Origin: Polyangium jinanense
GTDB taxonomy: Bacteria; Myxococcota; Polyangia; Polyangiales; Polyangiaceae
NCBI RefSeq assembly: GCF_028435365.1
Contig: NZ_JAGTJJ010000044.1
Span: 31,029-95,028, forward strand
DNA length: 64,000 nucleotides
Direction: 5' to 3'
Shown here: piece after piece, positions 19,740 through 29,353 of the stretch
Layout of the letters: each line of letters starts with the position of its first letter
How positions within the stretch are numbered: position 1 is the first letter of the stretch
Position numbers and translations under genes: made by a program
Notes under the pieces: model-generated
Database searches by the model: none
What the model saw: the letters and a program-made list of their open reading frames with translations, nothing else
What the model was told of the DNA's origin: nothing

Positions 19740-21059
19740 TCAATCGGGCTGGTGGAGAATTTTCTGGGTCGGATCCACGAAGTAGAACCGACCGTAACCG
19801 GCGCGCTGGAAGGTGACCGCGCCGAACGCGTTGACGAGGACGGAGACCACGGCGAAGGCCCAGAAGAAGCCGCCGAGCCGCCTCCTGCCGAGCGCGAGGA
19901 GCGCGAACAGGAACACGGCGAAGTCGTTGGAGAAGCGGTAGCCGAACTGGATCCAGCCGCTGTTCTGGTAGAGCAAGCTCGGCAGCGCGACGCACGCGGC
20001 CGTGAGCGCGACGGCCCAGAACGAAGGCGGCGTGCGCCGAGGCCAGAGGACCCACGCGTAGATGGGCGTCGTGATCCACAGCGCGAGGCCGTGCGCGTTG
20101 ATCTGGAACGGAGCTCCACTGACACCCGTGTAGGGCAGGGACGTCAGGATCACGCCGAGGTTCCGGCCGAGGTAGTGGTACGAGAAGAGTCCCCACCGCT
20201 CGATGCGTGTACGCCACGTGATCGCCAGCAGCCGGTGGCCGAACTCGAACGGATCGCCGAACCGCGCGGCGTTGTACCAGAGCAAGACGCCGAGCACCGC
20301 GGCAGCAGGTACGGCAAAGAGCGCGAGCTTCTTCGCGAGCGCGCGCGCGTCCACGTCCGCGAGGCGCACGCGATCGCTCGCGCCTGCTCGCGCGCTTGCC
20401 CTCACGGCCTCGTACACGAAGAGCGGGAACGCAAAGCCGAGCGGCGTACGTGTGGCGAACCCGAGGCCGATCGCGAATCCCGCGAGGATCGGGTGCGCGG
20501 CGCCGACGGACGCGAAGAGGTAGAGCGCCGCGAGCGCCGCGCCGACGACGTGCGCGGCGAACCAGACCGTGCCTTGCACGGCGGAGAACCAGTACACGGT
20601 GCCGAATGCGAAGAGCAGCGAGAGGAGCACGTTCTCCCGCTCGGATCGGCCCGTCCTGCCCGCGCGCGCGAGCGCGTCGAGGCCGAGGTACAGGAGCGCC
20701 GGCGCGAGCCCCGTGTAGAGCGCGAAGACCTGACCGTCCCGGACGCGTTCGACGTTGCCCGCGAGCTTGACCGCAGGCAGCAAGAGGACCGCGGGGAACG
20801 GCGGAAAGCTCACGTAGTGCTTGCCTCCCCACGCGACGAAATCGTTGTTCCCCGTGTACGCGGGGGGCGGGCCGCCGAGGTCCAGGCGACCGTGCAGCCA
20901 CGCGTCGGCGAGCAAGGCGAAGTGGTTGAACGGCGTGTGCGTCGTGAGCCGCTCGCGCCCCGTTGTGGCGAGACAGACGACCGTGACCAACGTGTAGATC
21001 GCCGCGGCAAAGAGCCACCTTCGCGATCGATCGTCGGGCCGTTCGAGCGGGCGGTCCAT
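19740..21059 (-). CDS. Polytopic membrane protein, possible glycosyltransferase of the GT-C type
   Basis: 439 residues with about ten hydrophobic segments. A loop after the first segment contains TPFNHFALLADAWLHGRLD, resembling the first periplasmic loop of GT-C/ArnT-like mannosyl- or arabinosyltransferases. No firm DxD motif identifies it. The start is the internal ATG (MDRPLERPDD); the longer frame has a non-homologous basic extension that reaches into the divergent promoter. The family assignment is inference. Confidence 0.65.
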   Translation of the reverse strand: MDRPLERPDDRSRRWLFAAAIYTLVTVVCLATTGRERLTTHTPFNHFALLADAWLHGRLDLGGPPPAYTGNNDFVAWGGKHYVSFPPFPAVLLLPAVKLAGNVERVRDGQVFALYTGLAPALLYLGLDALARAGRTGRSERENVLLSLLFAFGTVYWFSAVQGTVWFAAHVVGAALAALYLFASVGAAHPILAGFAIGLGFATRTPLGFAFPLFVYEAVRASARAGASDRVRLADVDARALAKKLALFAVPAAAVLGVLLWYNAARFGDPFEFGHRLLAITWRTRIERWGLFSYHYLGRNLGVILTSLPYTGVSGAPFQINAHGLALWITTPIYAWVLWPRRTPPSFWAVALTAACVALPSLLYQNSGWIQFGYRFSNDFAVFLFALLALGRRRLGGFFWAFAVVSVLVNAFGAVTFQRAGYGRFYFVDPTQKILHQPD

Positions 21060-21211
21060 GCGTGCTGGGCGCACCCTACCATGGCCTTCGCTGCTCGAAG
21101 CGCGTCGGGCGGCTTGCGAGCACCCCGACCGTGCGCTAGTTGCTCCCGCCTCGCGCGGCCGCGGCGAACGCACCGCTACCGCGATCTCGCTTTTGCCCCC
21201 AGGAGTCGACC

Positions 21212-21928
21212 ATGCCGCTCTTCGCCATTCCTGCCGGAGACATCGACGCCGCTGGTCGCTCGATCGCGGCGGACCTGCCCGTGGCTTGGCTCGACGAACA
21301 GCTCAGCGACTGCGACATGCGTGGCGCCGAGCCGGGGCACGTTTCGGGTCGGATCTCTCGTTCGGGCTCCGACATCGTCGTGCGCGGGCGCGTCCACACC
21401 GTCTTGCAGGCGCCGTGCGCTCGTTGCCTCGAACCCACGAAGCTCGATGTCGAGGCCGAGATGTCGCTCCTCCTCAAGCCCGCGCCGCCTGCCGTGCTCG
21501 CGCAGAAGGCGGACGAGAAGCGCGCGGCGGCGCAGGCGAAGAAGGCCGCGGGGGGAAGCACGAAAACCGAAACGGGCAAGAAGGCGCCGAAGGAAAAGGA
21601 GCTGCCGGAGTACGAGTTTTCCTCGGAGGAGGCGGAGGTCGACATCTACGACGGCGAGACGGTCGTGCTCGACGGGTTCATCCGCGAGGCGATTCTGCTC
21701 GAGATGCCCATCTTCCCCTTGTGCTCCGAGGCGTGTCCGGGTATCCGTCCCGCCTCCCCCGAGGCCGACGAGGGTGGCGCCGAGCCGCCCATCGACCCCA
21801 GGCTCGCGCCCCTCGGCGCTTTGCGCGCCGCGCTCGCCAAGAGCGGCTCGCGCGGGCCGAACGATGATCAAGGGGCCGCGACCGGCAGCGCCGACGCGTC
21901 CCAGCAGAAGAAGACGAAGAAGGAGTAG
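21212..21928 (+). CDS. YceD/DUF177 family protein
   Basis: 238 residues with a strong AGGAG ribosome site. DUF177 proteins are encoded before rpmF in most bacteria and affect 23S rRNA accumulation. Here two cysteine pairs, APCARCLEPT near 70 and LCSEACPG near 170, match the usual metal-like pattern. A Lys/Ala-rich insert of about 45 residues splits the domain, and a Lys-rich tail follows. It stops four bases before rpmF. Confidence 0.88.
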   Translation: MPLFAIPAGDIDAAGRSIAADLPVAWLDEQLSDCDMRGAEPGHVSGRISRSGSDIVVRGRVHTVLQAPCARCLEPTKLDVEAEMSLLLKPAPPAVLAQKADEKRAAAQAKKAAGGSTKTETGKKAPKEKELPEYEFSSEEAEVDIYDGETVVLDGFIREAILLEMPIFPLCSEACPGIRPASPEADEGGAEPPIDPRLAPLGALRAALAKSGSRGPNDDQGAATGSADASQQKKTKKE

Positions 21929-21931
21929 CCC

Positions 21932-22123
21932 GTGGCCGTCCCGAAGAGGAAAACCACCCCGAGCAAGCGCGACATGCGGCGCGCGAACCACGACAAGGTC
22001 ACCCCGGTGCAGGTGGTTGCCTGCCCGAACTGCGGGGAGGCGGCGCTGCCGCACCGCGCCTGCGGCGCCTGTGGTTTCTACAAGGGCCGCAAGGCGAAGG
22101 CCGTCAAGGCCACGACCACCTGA
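21932..22123 (+). CDS. rpmF: 50S ribosomal protein L32
   Basis: 63 residues, the normal length. It begins VAVPKRKTTPSKRDMRRANH from a GTG start. The zinc pair VACPNCGEAALPH and CGACGFYKG keeps all four cysteines, so this is the zinc-bound C+ form. In many bacteria plsX follows rpmF; here the next gene is fabH, after a 196-bp gap. Confidence 0.98.
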   Translation: MAVPKRKTTPSKRDMRRANHDKVTPVQVVACPNCGEAALPHRACGACGFYKGRKAKAVKATTT

Positions 22124-22319
22124 ATCCACCGCAATCCCCGGCTTGCCCGTCTCGCAGGGCCTCCCGCTTCATGACGAAGGGCGAGGCTGCGAGATGGGCT
22201 CGCGCCGGGCAGCGCGCGCGTGCATGGATCTCGGCGCTTCGCGATGAATCCCGCGGAGGCACAGGCCGAGGTCCATCGCTCGAGCACGCGCCGCGCCGGC
22301 GCCCTGCTACCTTGTCACC

Positions 22320-23318
22320 ATGAACGCGCTCCCTACACCGAAGAGTCGCATCCTCGGGACTGGCCACTACGTCCCTGAGAAGGTCCTCGCCAATGTCGAC
22401 CTCGAAAAGATGGTCGATACGTCCGACGCTTGGATCGCGGAGCGCACCGGCATCCGGCGCCGGCACATCGCGGCCGAGCACGAGAACACGAGCGACATGG
22501 CGGCGGCCGCCGCGCGTCGCGCCCTCGAGTCGGCGGGCCTCAACGCCGCCGACATCGACATGATCATCGTCGGGACGATCAGCGGCGACAGCCCCATGCC
22601 CGCATGCGCCGTGCACGTGCAGCAGAAGCTCGGCGCCGACAACATCCCGGCGTTCGACGTGTCGGCCGCGTGCGCCGGGTTCATCTACGGCCTCACCATC
22701 GCCGATCAGTTCATCGCCACCGGCGCGGCGCGCTGCGTCCTCGTGGTCGGCGTCGAGCTCCTTTCGAGGCTCCTCGACTGGCAGGATCGGACGACGTGCG
22801 TGCTCTTCGGAGACGGCGCGGGCGCAGTCGTGCTCGGGCCCTCGGAGGGAGACGGCCGGGGCCTGCTCGCGACGCGCATCTTCACGGATGGCTCGCTCGC
22901 GCATGCGCTCACGATCCCAGGCGGCGGCACGGCCGAACCGCTCACGGACGAGGGACTCGCCAAGAAGCGCAACAAGGTCCACATGATGGGGCAGGAGATC
23001 TTCCGGACCGCCATCAAGAACCTGACGAGCGCGTCCACCGCGGTCCTCAAGGCCTCCGGGCTCACGAGCGCCGAGCTCGACTGGGTCGTCGCCCATCAGG
23101 CGAACCTGCGCATCATCACGCAGGTCGCCGATCGGCTGAACTTTCCGATGGAGAAGTTCGTCATCAACATCCAGGAGTACGGCAACACGTCGAGCGCCTC
23201 GATCCCCATCGCGCTCGACGAGGCCGTGCGCGACGGGCGCATCAAGCCCGGGCAAAACGTCCTGATGTGCGCCCTCGGCGCCGGGATCTCCTGGGGCGCT
23301 GCGCTCGTCCGGATGTGA
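22320..23318 (+). CDS. fabH: 3-oxoacyl-ACP synthase III
   Basis: 332 residues. The catalytic Cys lies in DVSAACAGFIYG near 112, His in VAHQANLRI near 254, and Asn in EYGNTSSASIP near 284. FabH starts fatty-acid chains by joining acetyl- or branched acyl-CoA to malonyl-ACP. Myxobacteria make iso-branched fatty acids, so a branched primer preference is likely but unproved. TACCTT lies just six bases before the ATG, so the transcript may be almost leaderless. Confidence 0.97.
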   Translation: MNALPTPKSRILGTGHYVPEKVLANVDLEKMVDTSDAWIAERTGIRRRHIAAEHENTSDMAAAAARRALESAGLNAADIDMIIVGTISGDSPMPACAVHVQQKLGADNIPAFDVSAACAGFIYGLTIADQFIATGAARCVLVVGVELLSRLLDWQDRTTCVLFGDGAGAVVLGPSEGDGRGLLATRIFTDGSLAHALTIPGGGTAEPLTDEGLAKKRNKVHMMGQEIFRTAIKNLTSASTAVLKASGLTSAELDWVVAHQANLRIITQVADRLNFPMEKFVINIQEYGNTSSASIPIALDEAVRDGRIKPGQNVLMCALGAGISWGAALVRM

Positions 23319-23396
23319 CGCGCGCTCTGCGCGTCTCCTGCCGATCCTTTGACTACAAAACTTTCTGTCGCGACGTAGCACGAGGAGTCCGCGTCG

Positions 23397-24347
23397 ATGC
23401 AACGAAGCACGAAGGTCGCCTGGTTGTTTCCTGGTCAAGGCTCGCAGCTCGTCGGCATGGGCAAGGAGCTCGCCGCGACGTCCGAGGCCGCGCGCCGCAC
23501 GTTCGAGCGTGCGGACGCGGCGCTCGGCGAGCCGCTCTCCCGGCTCTGCTTCGACGGCCCGATGGAGGAGCTCACGCTCACCGCGAACACGCAGCCCGCG
23601 CTGGTGGCGGCGAGCGCGGCCATCGTGGCGGCGCTGCGTGAGCGTCACCCGGAGCTCGCGCCGCCCATGTTCGCCGCGGGGCACTCGCTCGGCGAGTACA
23701 GCGCCCTCTGTGCGGCGGGCGCGATCGAGCTCGAGGACGCCGTCCGCCTCTGCCGGCTGCGCGGCTCTGCGATGCAGGCCGCCGTGCCTCCGGGCGAGGG
23801 CGCGATGACGGCGATCATGGGGCTCGACGCCGAGACGATCACGGCGATCTGCGAGGAAGCGGCCGCGGGAGAGATCGTTTCGCCGGCGAACTACAACGCG
23901 CCCGGACAGGTGGTGATTGCAGGACAAAAGGACGCGGTGGCACGCGCGAACGATCTCGTGGTGGCGCGCGGCGGCAAGGCCGTACCGCTCAAGGTGAGCG
24001 CGCCTTTCCACTGCGCGCTCATGCGGAGTGCGCGCGACGCGCTCGCGCCTGCGCTCGGACAGGTCGTGATCCATCCGCTCGCCTTCCCGGTGATCGCCAA
24101 CGTCGACGCGTCGCCGAACACCGATCCTGGCCGCGTCGCCGACCTGTTGCTGCGGCAGATCGACGGCGCGGTCCTTTGGTCTGCTTCGGTCGAGCGCATG
24201 GCGGCCGAGGGCGTGACGCACGCGCTCGAGCTCGGGCCTGGCAAGGTGCTCGCTGGGCTCGGGAAGCGAATCGCGAAATCCATCAAGGTGCTGAGCGTCT
24301 CGGATCCCGCGGGGATCGACGCGGTGGCAGCGTTTCTGGAGGCATGA
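23397..24347 (+). CDS. fabD: Malonyl-CoA:ACP transacylase
   Basis: 316 residues with FPGQGSQ near 13, the active serine in GHSLGEYSAL near 97, and the histidine in SAPFHCALM near 205. It moves malonate from CoA to ACP. It follows fabH in the expected order; the stop is three bases before fabG. The site AGGAG lies about nine bases before the start. Confidence 0.97.
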   Translation: MQRSTKVAWLFPGQGSQLVGMGKELAATSEAARRTFERADAALGEPLSRLCFDGPMEELTLTANTQPALVAASAAIVAALRERHPELAPPMFAAGHSLGEYSALCAAGAIELEDAVRLCRLRGSAMQAAVPPGEGAMTAIMGLDAETITAICEEAAAGEIVSPANYNAPGQVVIAGQKDAVARANDLVVARGGKAVPLKVSAPFHCALMRSARDALAPALGQVVIHPLAFPVIANVDASPNTDPGRVADLLLRQIDGAVLWSASVERMAAEGVTHALELGPGKVLAGLGKRIAKSIKVLSVSDPAGIDAVAAFLEA

Positions 24348-24350
24348 GAG

Positions 24351-25097
24351 ATGTTCGGTCTGAGCGGCAAGGTCGCGCTCGTGACGGGCGCTTCACGTGG
24401 GATCGGTCGGGCGACGGCAGAGGCGCTCGCGGCGCAAGGCGCGCACGTCGTCGTGAACTACGTGCGCGGCGAGGAAGAAGCGCGGCGCGTCGTGCAAGCG
24501 ATCGAGGAGCGCGGTGGCAAGGCAGAGGCGCTCGGCTTCGACGTGGCGGACATGCAGGCCACCGACGAGGCGATCGCAGCTCTGTCGAAGCGGCTCGGCC
24601 GCCTCGACATCCTCGTGGCAAACGCGGGCGTCGCCGTCGACAACCTCGTCCTGCGCGTGAAGGAAGAGGAGATCGATCGCGTCTTCGCGGTGAACGTGAA
24701 GGGCGCGATCGGGTGCGCGCGCGCGGCGATCAAGCCCATGATGCGCGCCCGCACGGGACGCATCGTGTTCCTGTCGAGCATCGTCGGAGAGATGGGCAAT
24801 GCAGGGCAGGCGGTCTACGCCGCATCGAAGGCCGCGCTCCTCGGTCTCTCGAAGACGCTCGCGCGTGAGTACGCTTCGCGGAACATCACGGTGAACGTGG
24901 TCGCACCCGGCTTCATCGACACCGACATGACCTCGTCGCTCGGTGCCGAGGTGAAGGAAGGCATGCTGAAGGCCATTCCTCTCGGTCGCACCGGAAAGCC
25001 GGAAGAGGTCGCTGCCGCGGTGATCTTCCTCTGCTCGGATGCTGCGTCTTACATCACGGGCGAGACCATCCGCGTAAACGGCGGCATGTACATGTAA
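24351..25097 (+). CDS. fabG: 3-oxoacyl-ACP reductase
   Basis: 248 residues. The NADPH loop is [10 protein letters not shown] at about 12, followed by NAG at about 88. The catalytic Ser lies in [10 protein letters not shown] and the YxxxK in VYAASKAAL. The C-terminus ENGGMYM-type (here VNGGMYM) is standard. It reduces beta-ketoacyl-ACP in each elongation round and is tightly linked to fabD. Confidence 0.96.
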   Translation: MFGLSGKVALVTGASRGIGRATAEALAAQGAHVVVNYVRGEEEARRVVQAIEERGGKAEALGFDVADMQATDEAIAALSKRLGRLDILVANAGVAVDNLVLRVKEEEIDRVFAVNVKGAIGCARAAIKPMMRARTGRIVFLSSIVGEMGNAGQAVYAASKAALLGLSKTLAREYASRNITVNVVAPGFIDTDMTSSLGAEVKEGMLKAIPLGRTGKPEEVAAAVIFLCSDAASYITGETIRVNGGMYM

Positions 25098-25178
25098 AAA
25101 GCGTTTCGCACGCCACGAAGGTCGTGCAAAAGCTCGAACGATGGGTTAGGAGGGGACCGCTTTTTCCCGGAGGACGCC

Positions 25179-25427
<249 letters not shown>

Positions 25428-25482
25428 TCCCCGAGAGCCCTAGCGAGGGCCTCATCCCCGATCCATCCTGGGCGAAGCGAGT

Positions 25483-26727
25483 ATGGAACGCGTCGTCATC
25501 ACCGGCATCGGTCTCGTTACCCCGAACGGCATCGGCACCACGGAGACGTGGCGCTCCGTGCTCGCGGCCGAGTCCGGGATCGGACCCATCACCCTCTTCG
25601 ATGCATCGCAGTATTCGACGCGCATCGCAGGCGAGGTGAAGGGGTTCGTCGCGGAAAACTTCATCCCCAAGAAGAAGCTCCGCGAGATGGGCCGCTTCGC
25701 CCACCTCTCGATCGCCGCATCGCAGCTCTGCATGAACGATGCGGGGATCGAGCTGACCGACGAGGACCGCGAGACGTGCGGCACGTACATCGGTGTCGGC
25801 CTCGGCGGGCTGGAGAATTTGTACCAGTACGCGCAGGTGCTCCTCGAAAAGGGGCCCTCGAAGGTCAGCCCGTACTTCATCCCGCAGGTCATCGCGAACC
25901 TCGCCGCCGGGCAGGTCGCGATGGCCTTCGACCTCAAAGGGCCGAGTTACTGCAACACGAGCGCGTGCGCCTCGAGCGCCCATTCGATCGGCGAAGCCTT
26001 CGAGTGGATCCGCCGCGGCCGCACGCACCTCATGCTCGCGGGCGGCACGGAGGCGACGATCACGGGCCTCGCCGCCGCAGGCTTCGGCGCGATGTTCGCG
26101 CTCTCCCGGCGCAACGACGAGCCCACGCGGGCAAGTCGGCCCTGGGACAAGGGCCGCGACGGCTTCGTCATGGGCGAGGGCGCGGCGACGCTGCTGCTCG
26201 AGTCGCTCTCGCACGCGAAGCGCCGCGGCGCAAAGATCTACGGCGAGGTGACCGGCTACGGCGCCACGTGCGACGCGTACCACCTGACGAAGCCCGCGCC
26301 GGAAGGCGAGGGCGCGCAGCGCGCAATGAAGCAAGCGCTCGTGGACGCGAAGCTCGCGCCGACGGACATCGAGTACATCAACGCGCACGGCACCTCGACG
26401 CCGCACGGCGACCTCGAGGAAGCCCGCGCGATCGTAAAAGTGTTCGGGGAGCACGCGACCGGGCACGCGCTCTGGGTGAGCTCCACGAAGTCCGTGACCG
26501 GGCACTTGCTCGGCGGCGCGGGCGCAGTCGAGGCGGCTCTTTCGGTGCTCGCGCTTCACGAGAGCAAGGTCCCTCCCACGGCAAACCTCGAGGAGCAGGA
26601 TCCCGAGTGCGTGCTCGACTGCGTCCCGCTCGTCGCGCGGGAACGCCGTCTCCGGAACGTCATGTCGAACTCGTTCGGGTTCGGGGGCACCAACGTTGCG
26701 CTCGTGTTCTCCCGCTTCGAGGGCTAG
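25483..26727 (+). CDS. fabF: 3-oxoacyl-ACP synthase II
   Basis: 414 residues. The Cys-His-His set is complete: NTSACASSAHS, HGTSTPHGD and SVTGHLLGGAG. The C-terminus has NSFGFGGTN. It condenses malonyl-ACP with long acyl-ACPs. The stop is three bases before nrdR, so the two are probably one transcript. Confidence 0.97.
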   Translation: MERVVITGIGLVTPNGIGTTETWRSVLAAESGIGPITLFDASQYSTRIAGEVKGFVAENFIPKKKLREMGRFAHLSIAASQLCMNDAGIELTDEDRETCGTYIGVGLGGLENLYQYAQVLLEKGPSKVSPYFIPQVIANLAAGQVAMAFDLKGPSYCNTSACASSAHSIGEAFEWIRRGRTHLMLAGGTEATITGLAAAGFGAMFALSRRNDEPTRASRPWDKGRDGFVMGEGAATLLLESLSHAKRRGAKIYGEVTGYGATCDAYHLTKPAPEGEGAQRAMKQALVDAKLAPTDIEYINAHGTSTPHGDLEEARAIVKVFGEHATGHALWVSSTKSVTGHLLGGAGAVEAALSVLALHESKVPPTANLEEQDPECVLDCVPLVARERRLRNVMSNSFGFGGTNVALVFSRFEG

Positions 26728-26730
26728 GCG

Positions 26731-27192
26731 ATGAGGTGCCCGTTCTGCGGGCACCTCGAGGACAAGGTCGTCGAGTCCCGCGCACCCGGGTCGGGTGACG
26801 TCGTGCGCAGGCGCCGCGAGTGCGCCGCGTGCGGTCGTCGGTTCACGACGTACGAGCGCGTCGAGGACGTCCTGCCGACCGTCGTGAAAAAAGACGGCCG
26901 GCGCGAACCCTTCGATCGAGCCAAGCTGATGCGAGGTCTCCGGACCGCCTGCAACAAGCGGCCGGTCTCAGTGGACCGGCTGGAAGTCGTGGTGGACGCG
27001 ATCGAGCGCGAGGTGCAGGAATCCGAACGGCGCGAAGTGACGAGCGCCGAGCTCGGGGAGCGGGTGATGAACCACCTCCGCGACCTCGACGAGGTCGCCT
27101 ACGTCCGGTTCGCCAGCGTCTATCGCTCCTTCCGTGACGTGGACGAGTTCCTCCGCGAGCTTGGTAAGCTTGTGAAGGCGAAGGGCCCCTAG
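26731..27192 (+). CDS. nrdR: Transcriptional repressor NrdR
   Basis: 153 residues. The zinc ribbon has CPFCG at the start and [12 protein letters not shown] near 31. An ATP-cone follows ([19 protein letters not shown]). It senses (d)ATP and represses ribonucleotide reductase genes. The position between fabF and ribD mirrors many Gram-negative nrdR-ribD pairs. It is translated almost without a gap after fabF. Confidence 0.97.
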   Translation: MRCPFCGHLEDKVVESRAPGSGDVVRRRRECAACGRRFTTYERVEDVLPTVVKKDGRREPFDRAKLMRGLRTACNKRPVSVDRLEVVVDAIEREVQESERREVTSAELGERVMNHLRDLDEVAYVRFASVYRSFRDVDEFLRELGKLVKAKGP

Positions 27193-27209
27193 TAGATCCG
27201 GGCTGACCC

Positions 27210-28340
27210 ATGACGACTGCCCCCGAATCCGATTTCGATCTCGCCACGATGCGCCTCGCGCTCGAGGAGGCGAGGAAGTCCCAGCCATCGCCGAATCCGC
27301 CGGTCGGGGCCATTGTCGTCAGCGAAGCGGGCGAGGTCGTCGCGACGTCCTACCACATCCGCGCCGGCGAGGAACACGCCGAGACCGCCGCCCTGCGTCG
27401 CGCCGGCGAGGCCGCGCGCGGCGGCACGCTCTACGTCACGCTCGAGCCCTGCAATCACCACGGCCGGACGCCGCCCTGCGTCGACAACATCCTGCGGGCA
27501 GGCATTCGGCGCGTCGTCATCGGTTGCCTCGATCCGAACCCGAACGTCGAGGGCGGGGGCGCGGCGCGGCTCACCGAGTCGGGCGTCACGGTCGACGTCG
27601 GCGTCGCGGGCGCCGAGGCGCGCGCACTCATCGCGCCGTGGGCGAAGTTCATCACGACGGGCATGCCGTACGTGTCGCTGAAGCTCGCGCTCTCGCTCGA
27701 CGGGCGCATCGCGACCCGCAGCGGCGCCTCGAAGTGGGTCACGGGCCCCGAGGCGCGGGCGAAAGTCCAGGAGCTTCGCGCGCAGCACGACGTCGTCGGC
27801 GTCGGCATCGGGACGGCGCTGGCGGACGATCCGCGCCTCACGGTGCGTACGCCCGGGCTCGCCGAGCAGGGGCGTTGCCCGACGCGCGCGGTCTTCGACA
27901 CGCACCTGCGCTTGCCGCTGCACAGTCGGCTCGTGCAAACCGCGCGCGAGGTGCCGACGTGGGTGCTCACAGGCGAGGACGCGCCGGGGGCAAACGAGCA
28001 GGCGCTCGCCGACGCAGGATGCGTGGTGCTGCGTGTGCCAAACTCGGCAGAAGGCCGGGTGGAGGTGTCGGCAGCGCTGCGGATCCTCGCAGCGCAGGGC
28101 GTGGTGTCGATCCTCGTCGAGGGCGGCGCGGAGCTCGCGGGCAGTCTGCTCGCGGCGCGTCTCGCGGACGAGCTCCACGCGTTCATCGCGCCAATCCTGC
28201 TCGGGCCGCGTGGTCGTCCCGGAGCAGTCGACTGGGCAGGCCCGGACACGCCGAGCGAGGCGCCGCGGATCGTCGATCCGCGATGGGCGCTCTGCGGCCG
28301 CGACGCGTACGTCAGCGGGCCGCTGTCATTCCCGCGTTGA
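27210..28340 (+). CDS. ribD: Bifunctional riboflavin deaminase/reductase
   Basis: 376 residues. The deaminase half keeps the zinc ligands HAETAAL and PCNHHGRTPPC; the reductase half starts near VSLKLALSLDGRIAT. Together they carry out the second and third steps of riboflavin synthesis. No FMN riboswitch is visible upstream, and no ribE, ribBA or ribH follows. Dispersed repeat DNA starts within a few bases of the stop codon. Confidence 0.96.
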   Translation: MTTAPESDFDLATMRLALEEARKSQPSPNPPVGAIVVSEAGEVVATSYHIRAGEEHAETAALRRAGEAARGGTLYVTLEPCNHHGRTPPCVDNILRAGIRRVVIGCLDPNPNVEGGGAARLTESGVTVDVGVAGAEARALIAPWAKFITTGMPYVSLKLALSLDGRIATRSGASKWVTGPEARAKVQELRAQHDVVGVGIGTALADDPRLTVRTPGLAEQGRCPTRAVFDTHLRLPLHSRLVQTAREVPTWVLTGEDAPGANEQALADAGCVVLRVPNSAEGRVEVSAALRILAAQGVVSILVEGGAELAGSLLAARLADELHAFIAPILLGPRGRPGAVDWAGPDTPSEAPRIVDPRWALCGRDAYVSGPLSFPR

Positions 28341-28341
28341 G

Positions 28342-28360
28342 CTGGGCATTGGTCTCATCT
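28342..28360 (+). repeat. Short sequence matching the left edge of the IS4-type element
   Basis: Reads CTGGGCATTGGTCTCATCT. It matches 17 of 19 positions of the sequence at 63788-63806, which is the point where the palindromic element is interrupted in front of the transposase gene. Here no transposase follows, so it may be a solo end or a scar. Confidence 0.35.
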
Positions 28361-28373
28361 GGGAGGCGCTGAG

Positions 28374-28498
28374 CTGGGGCGTTGCCCCAGGCCCCACCAG
28401 GGGTTGTCCACCCCTGGACCCGGACCAGCGCAAGCGCTGGACCCGGGGTCGATGAACTGCGCATCGCGCAGTTCATCGAACAGGCCAGGTCAAGACCA
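28374..28498 (+). repeat. Dispersed palindromic element, copy A (divergent)
   Basis: Consists of successive hairpins: CTGGGGC gtt GCCCCAG, CCAGCGC aa GCGCTGG, and GATGAACTGCGC / GCGCAGTTCATC. The same hairpins occur in copies B, C and D, but several stem bases differ here on both sides of the stem. Most of the 370-bp gap between ribD and def is occupied by this copy and copy B. Confidence 0.85.
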
Positions 28499-28547
28499 AC
28501 GACGACCGACCGCAACGCTGACGATTCAACAGGCGACGGGCCCGTTG

Positions 28548-28701
28548 CCAGCGGGCAACGCACCTTCCTGGTCTTGCCACGGGCCTGTGGGAAGAACTGC
28601 GCATCGCGCAGTTCTTCCCCAAAAGGTCCAGGGCTTGCCCTGGTTCGGGTCGAGGGGCGAACAGCCCCCGCGGGGCCCGGGGCAGCGCCCCGGCGCGACG
28701 C
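28548..28701 (-). repeat. Dispersed palindromic element, copy B (inverted)
   Basis: Read on the minus strand it starts CGTCGCGCCGGGGCGCTGCC and contains the CCAGGGC aa GCCCTGG hairpin, the GAAGAACTGCGC / GCGCAGTTCTTC hairpin, then the GTGGCAAGACC tail. It is close to copy C over its full length. It faces copy A, so the pair could fold into a large inverted structure. Confidence 0.88.
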
Positions 28702-28710
28702 TTTCGACCA

Positions 28711-29220
28711 TCAACCCGTCGCGTCTGCGCGCTTCTGCATCTTGCGCTGGATGATGCGCTTCTTCAGCATGCCCACGCGGTCGATCATCAGCACGCCGTC
28801 GAGGTGATCGTTCTCGTGCTGGATCGCCACTGCGAGCAGACCGTCGGCCGCGAGCTCGAACGTCTTGCCGTCGCGGCCCTGGGCGCGCACGCGGACCTCG
28901 GTCGCGCGCTTGATGTCCTCGCTCACGCCGGGGAACGACAAACAGCCCTCGGGACCGACCTCTTCGCCGACCTTTGACAGGATTTCCGGGTTGACGAAGA
29001 CCATGAGGTTGCTTGGTTCGTCCTCGGCGGCGATGTCGATGATGAAGATCCGGTGCGGCTCGCCGATCTGCGTGGCCGCGAGTCCCACGCCTGGCGCTGC
29101 GTACATGGTCTCGGCCATGTCGTCGATGAGCCGCTCGAGCTCGGGCGTGATGCGCTCGACCGGCTGGGCCTTCTGGCGAAGGCGAGGGTCGGGATAATGC
29201 AGGATGGTGCGGATGGCCAT
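28711..29220 (-). CDS. def: Peptide deformylase
   Basis: 169 residues. All three motifs are complete: GVGLAATQ (about 46), EGCLSFPG (about 91) and QHENDHLDG (about 134). It removes the formyl group from nascent chains using an iron- or zinc-type metal held by Cys, His and His. No fmt gene is adjacent. Its 3' end meets copy B of the palindromic element. Confidence 0.97.
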   Translation of the reverse strand: MAIRTILHYPDPRLRQKAQPVERITPELERLIDDMAETMYAAPGVGLAATQIGEPHRIFIIDIAAEDEPSNLMVFVNPEILSKVGEEVGPEGCLSFPGVSEDIKRATEVRVRAQGRDGKTFELAADGLLAVAIQHENDHLDGVLMIDRVGMLKKRIIQRKMQKRADATG

Positions 29221-29353
29221 GTTCGCTTCTTGTTGCCCTTGGAACCGCCGCTGCCGCTACGTCACCGGCGGCAGGGTGCATACAGGGTAGCCTAGTCGAA
29301 CGTCGTCGTCCTGCCGAGACTCGTCAAGACGCGCTCGGCCCGCCGACGACGCT

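Noticed and set aside
27193..27209. FMN riboswitch before ribD
   Set aside because: The gap from nrdR to ribD is only 17 bp and has no structure; ribD is within a longer transcript.
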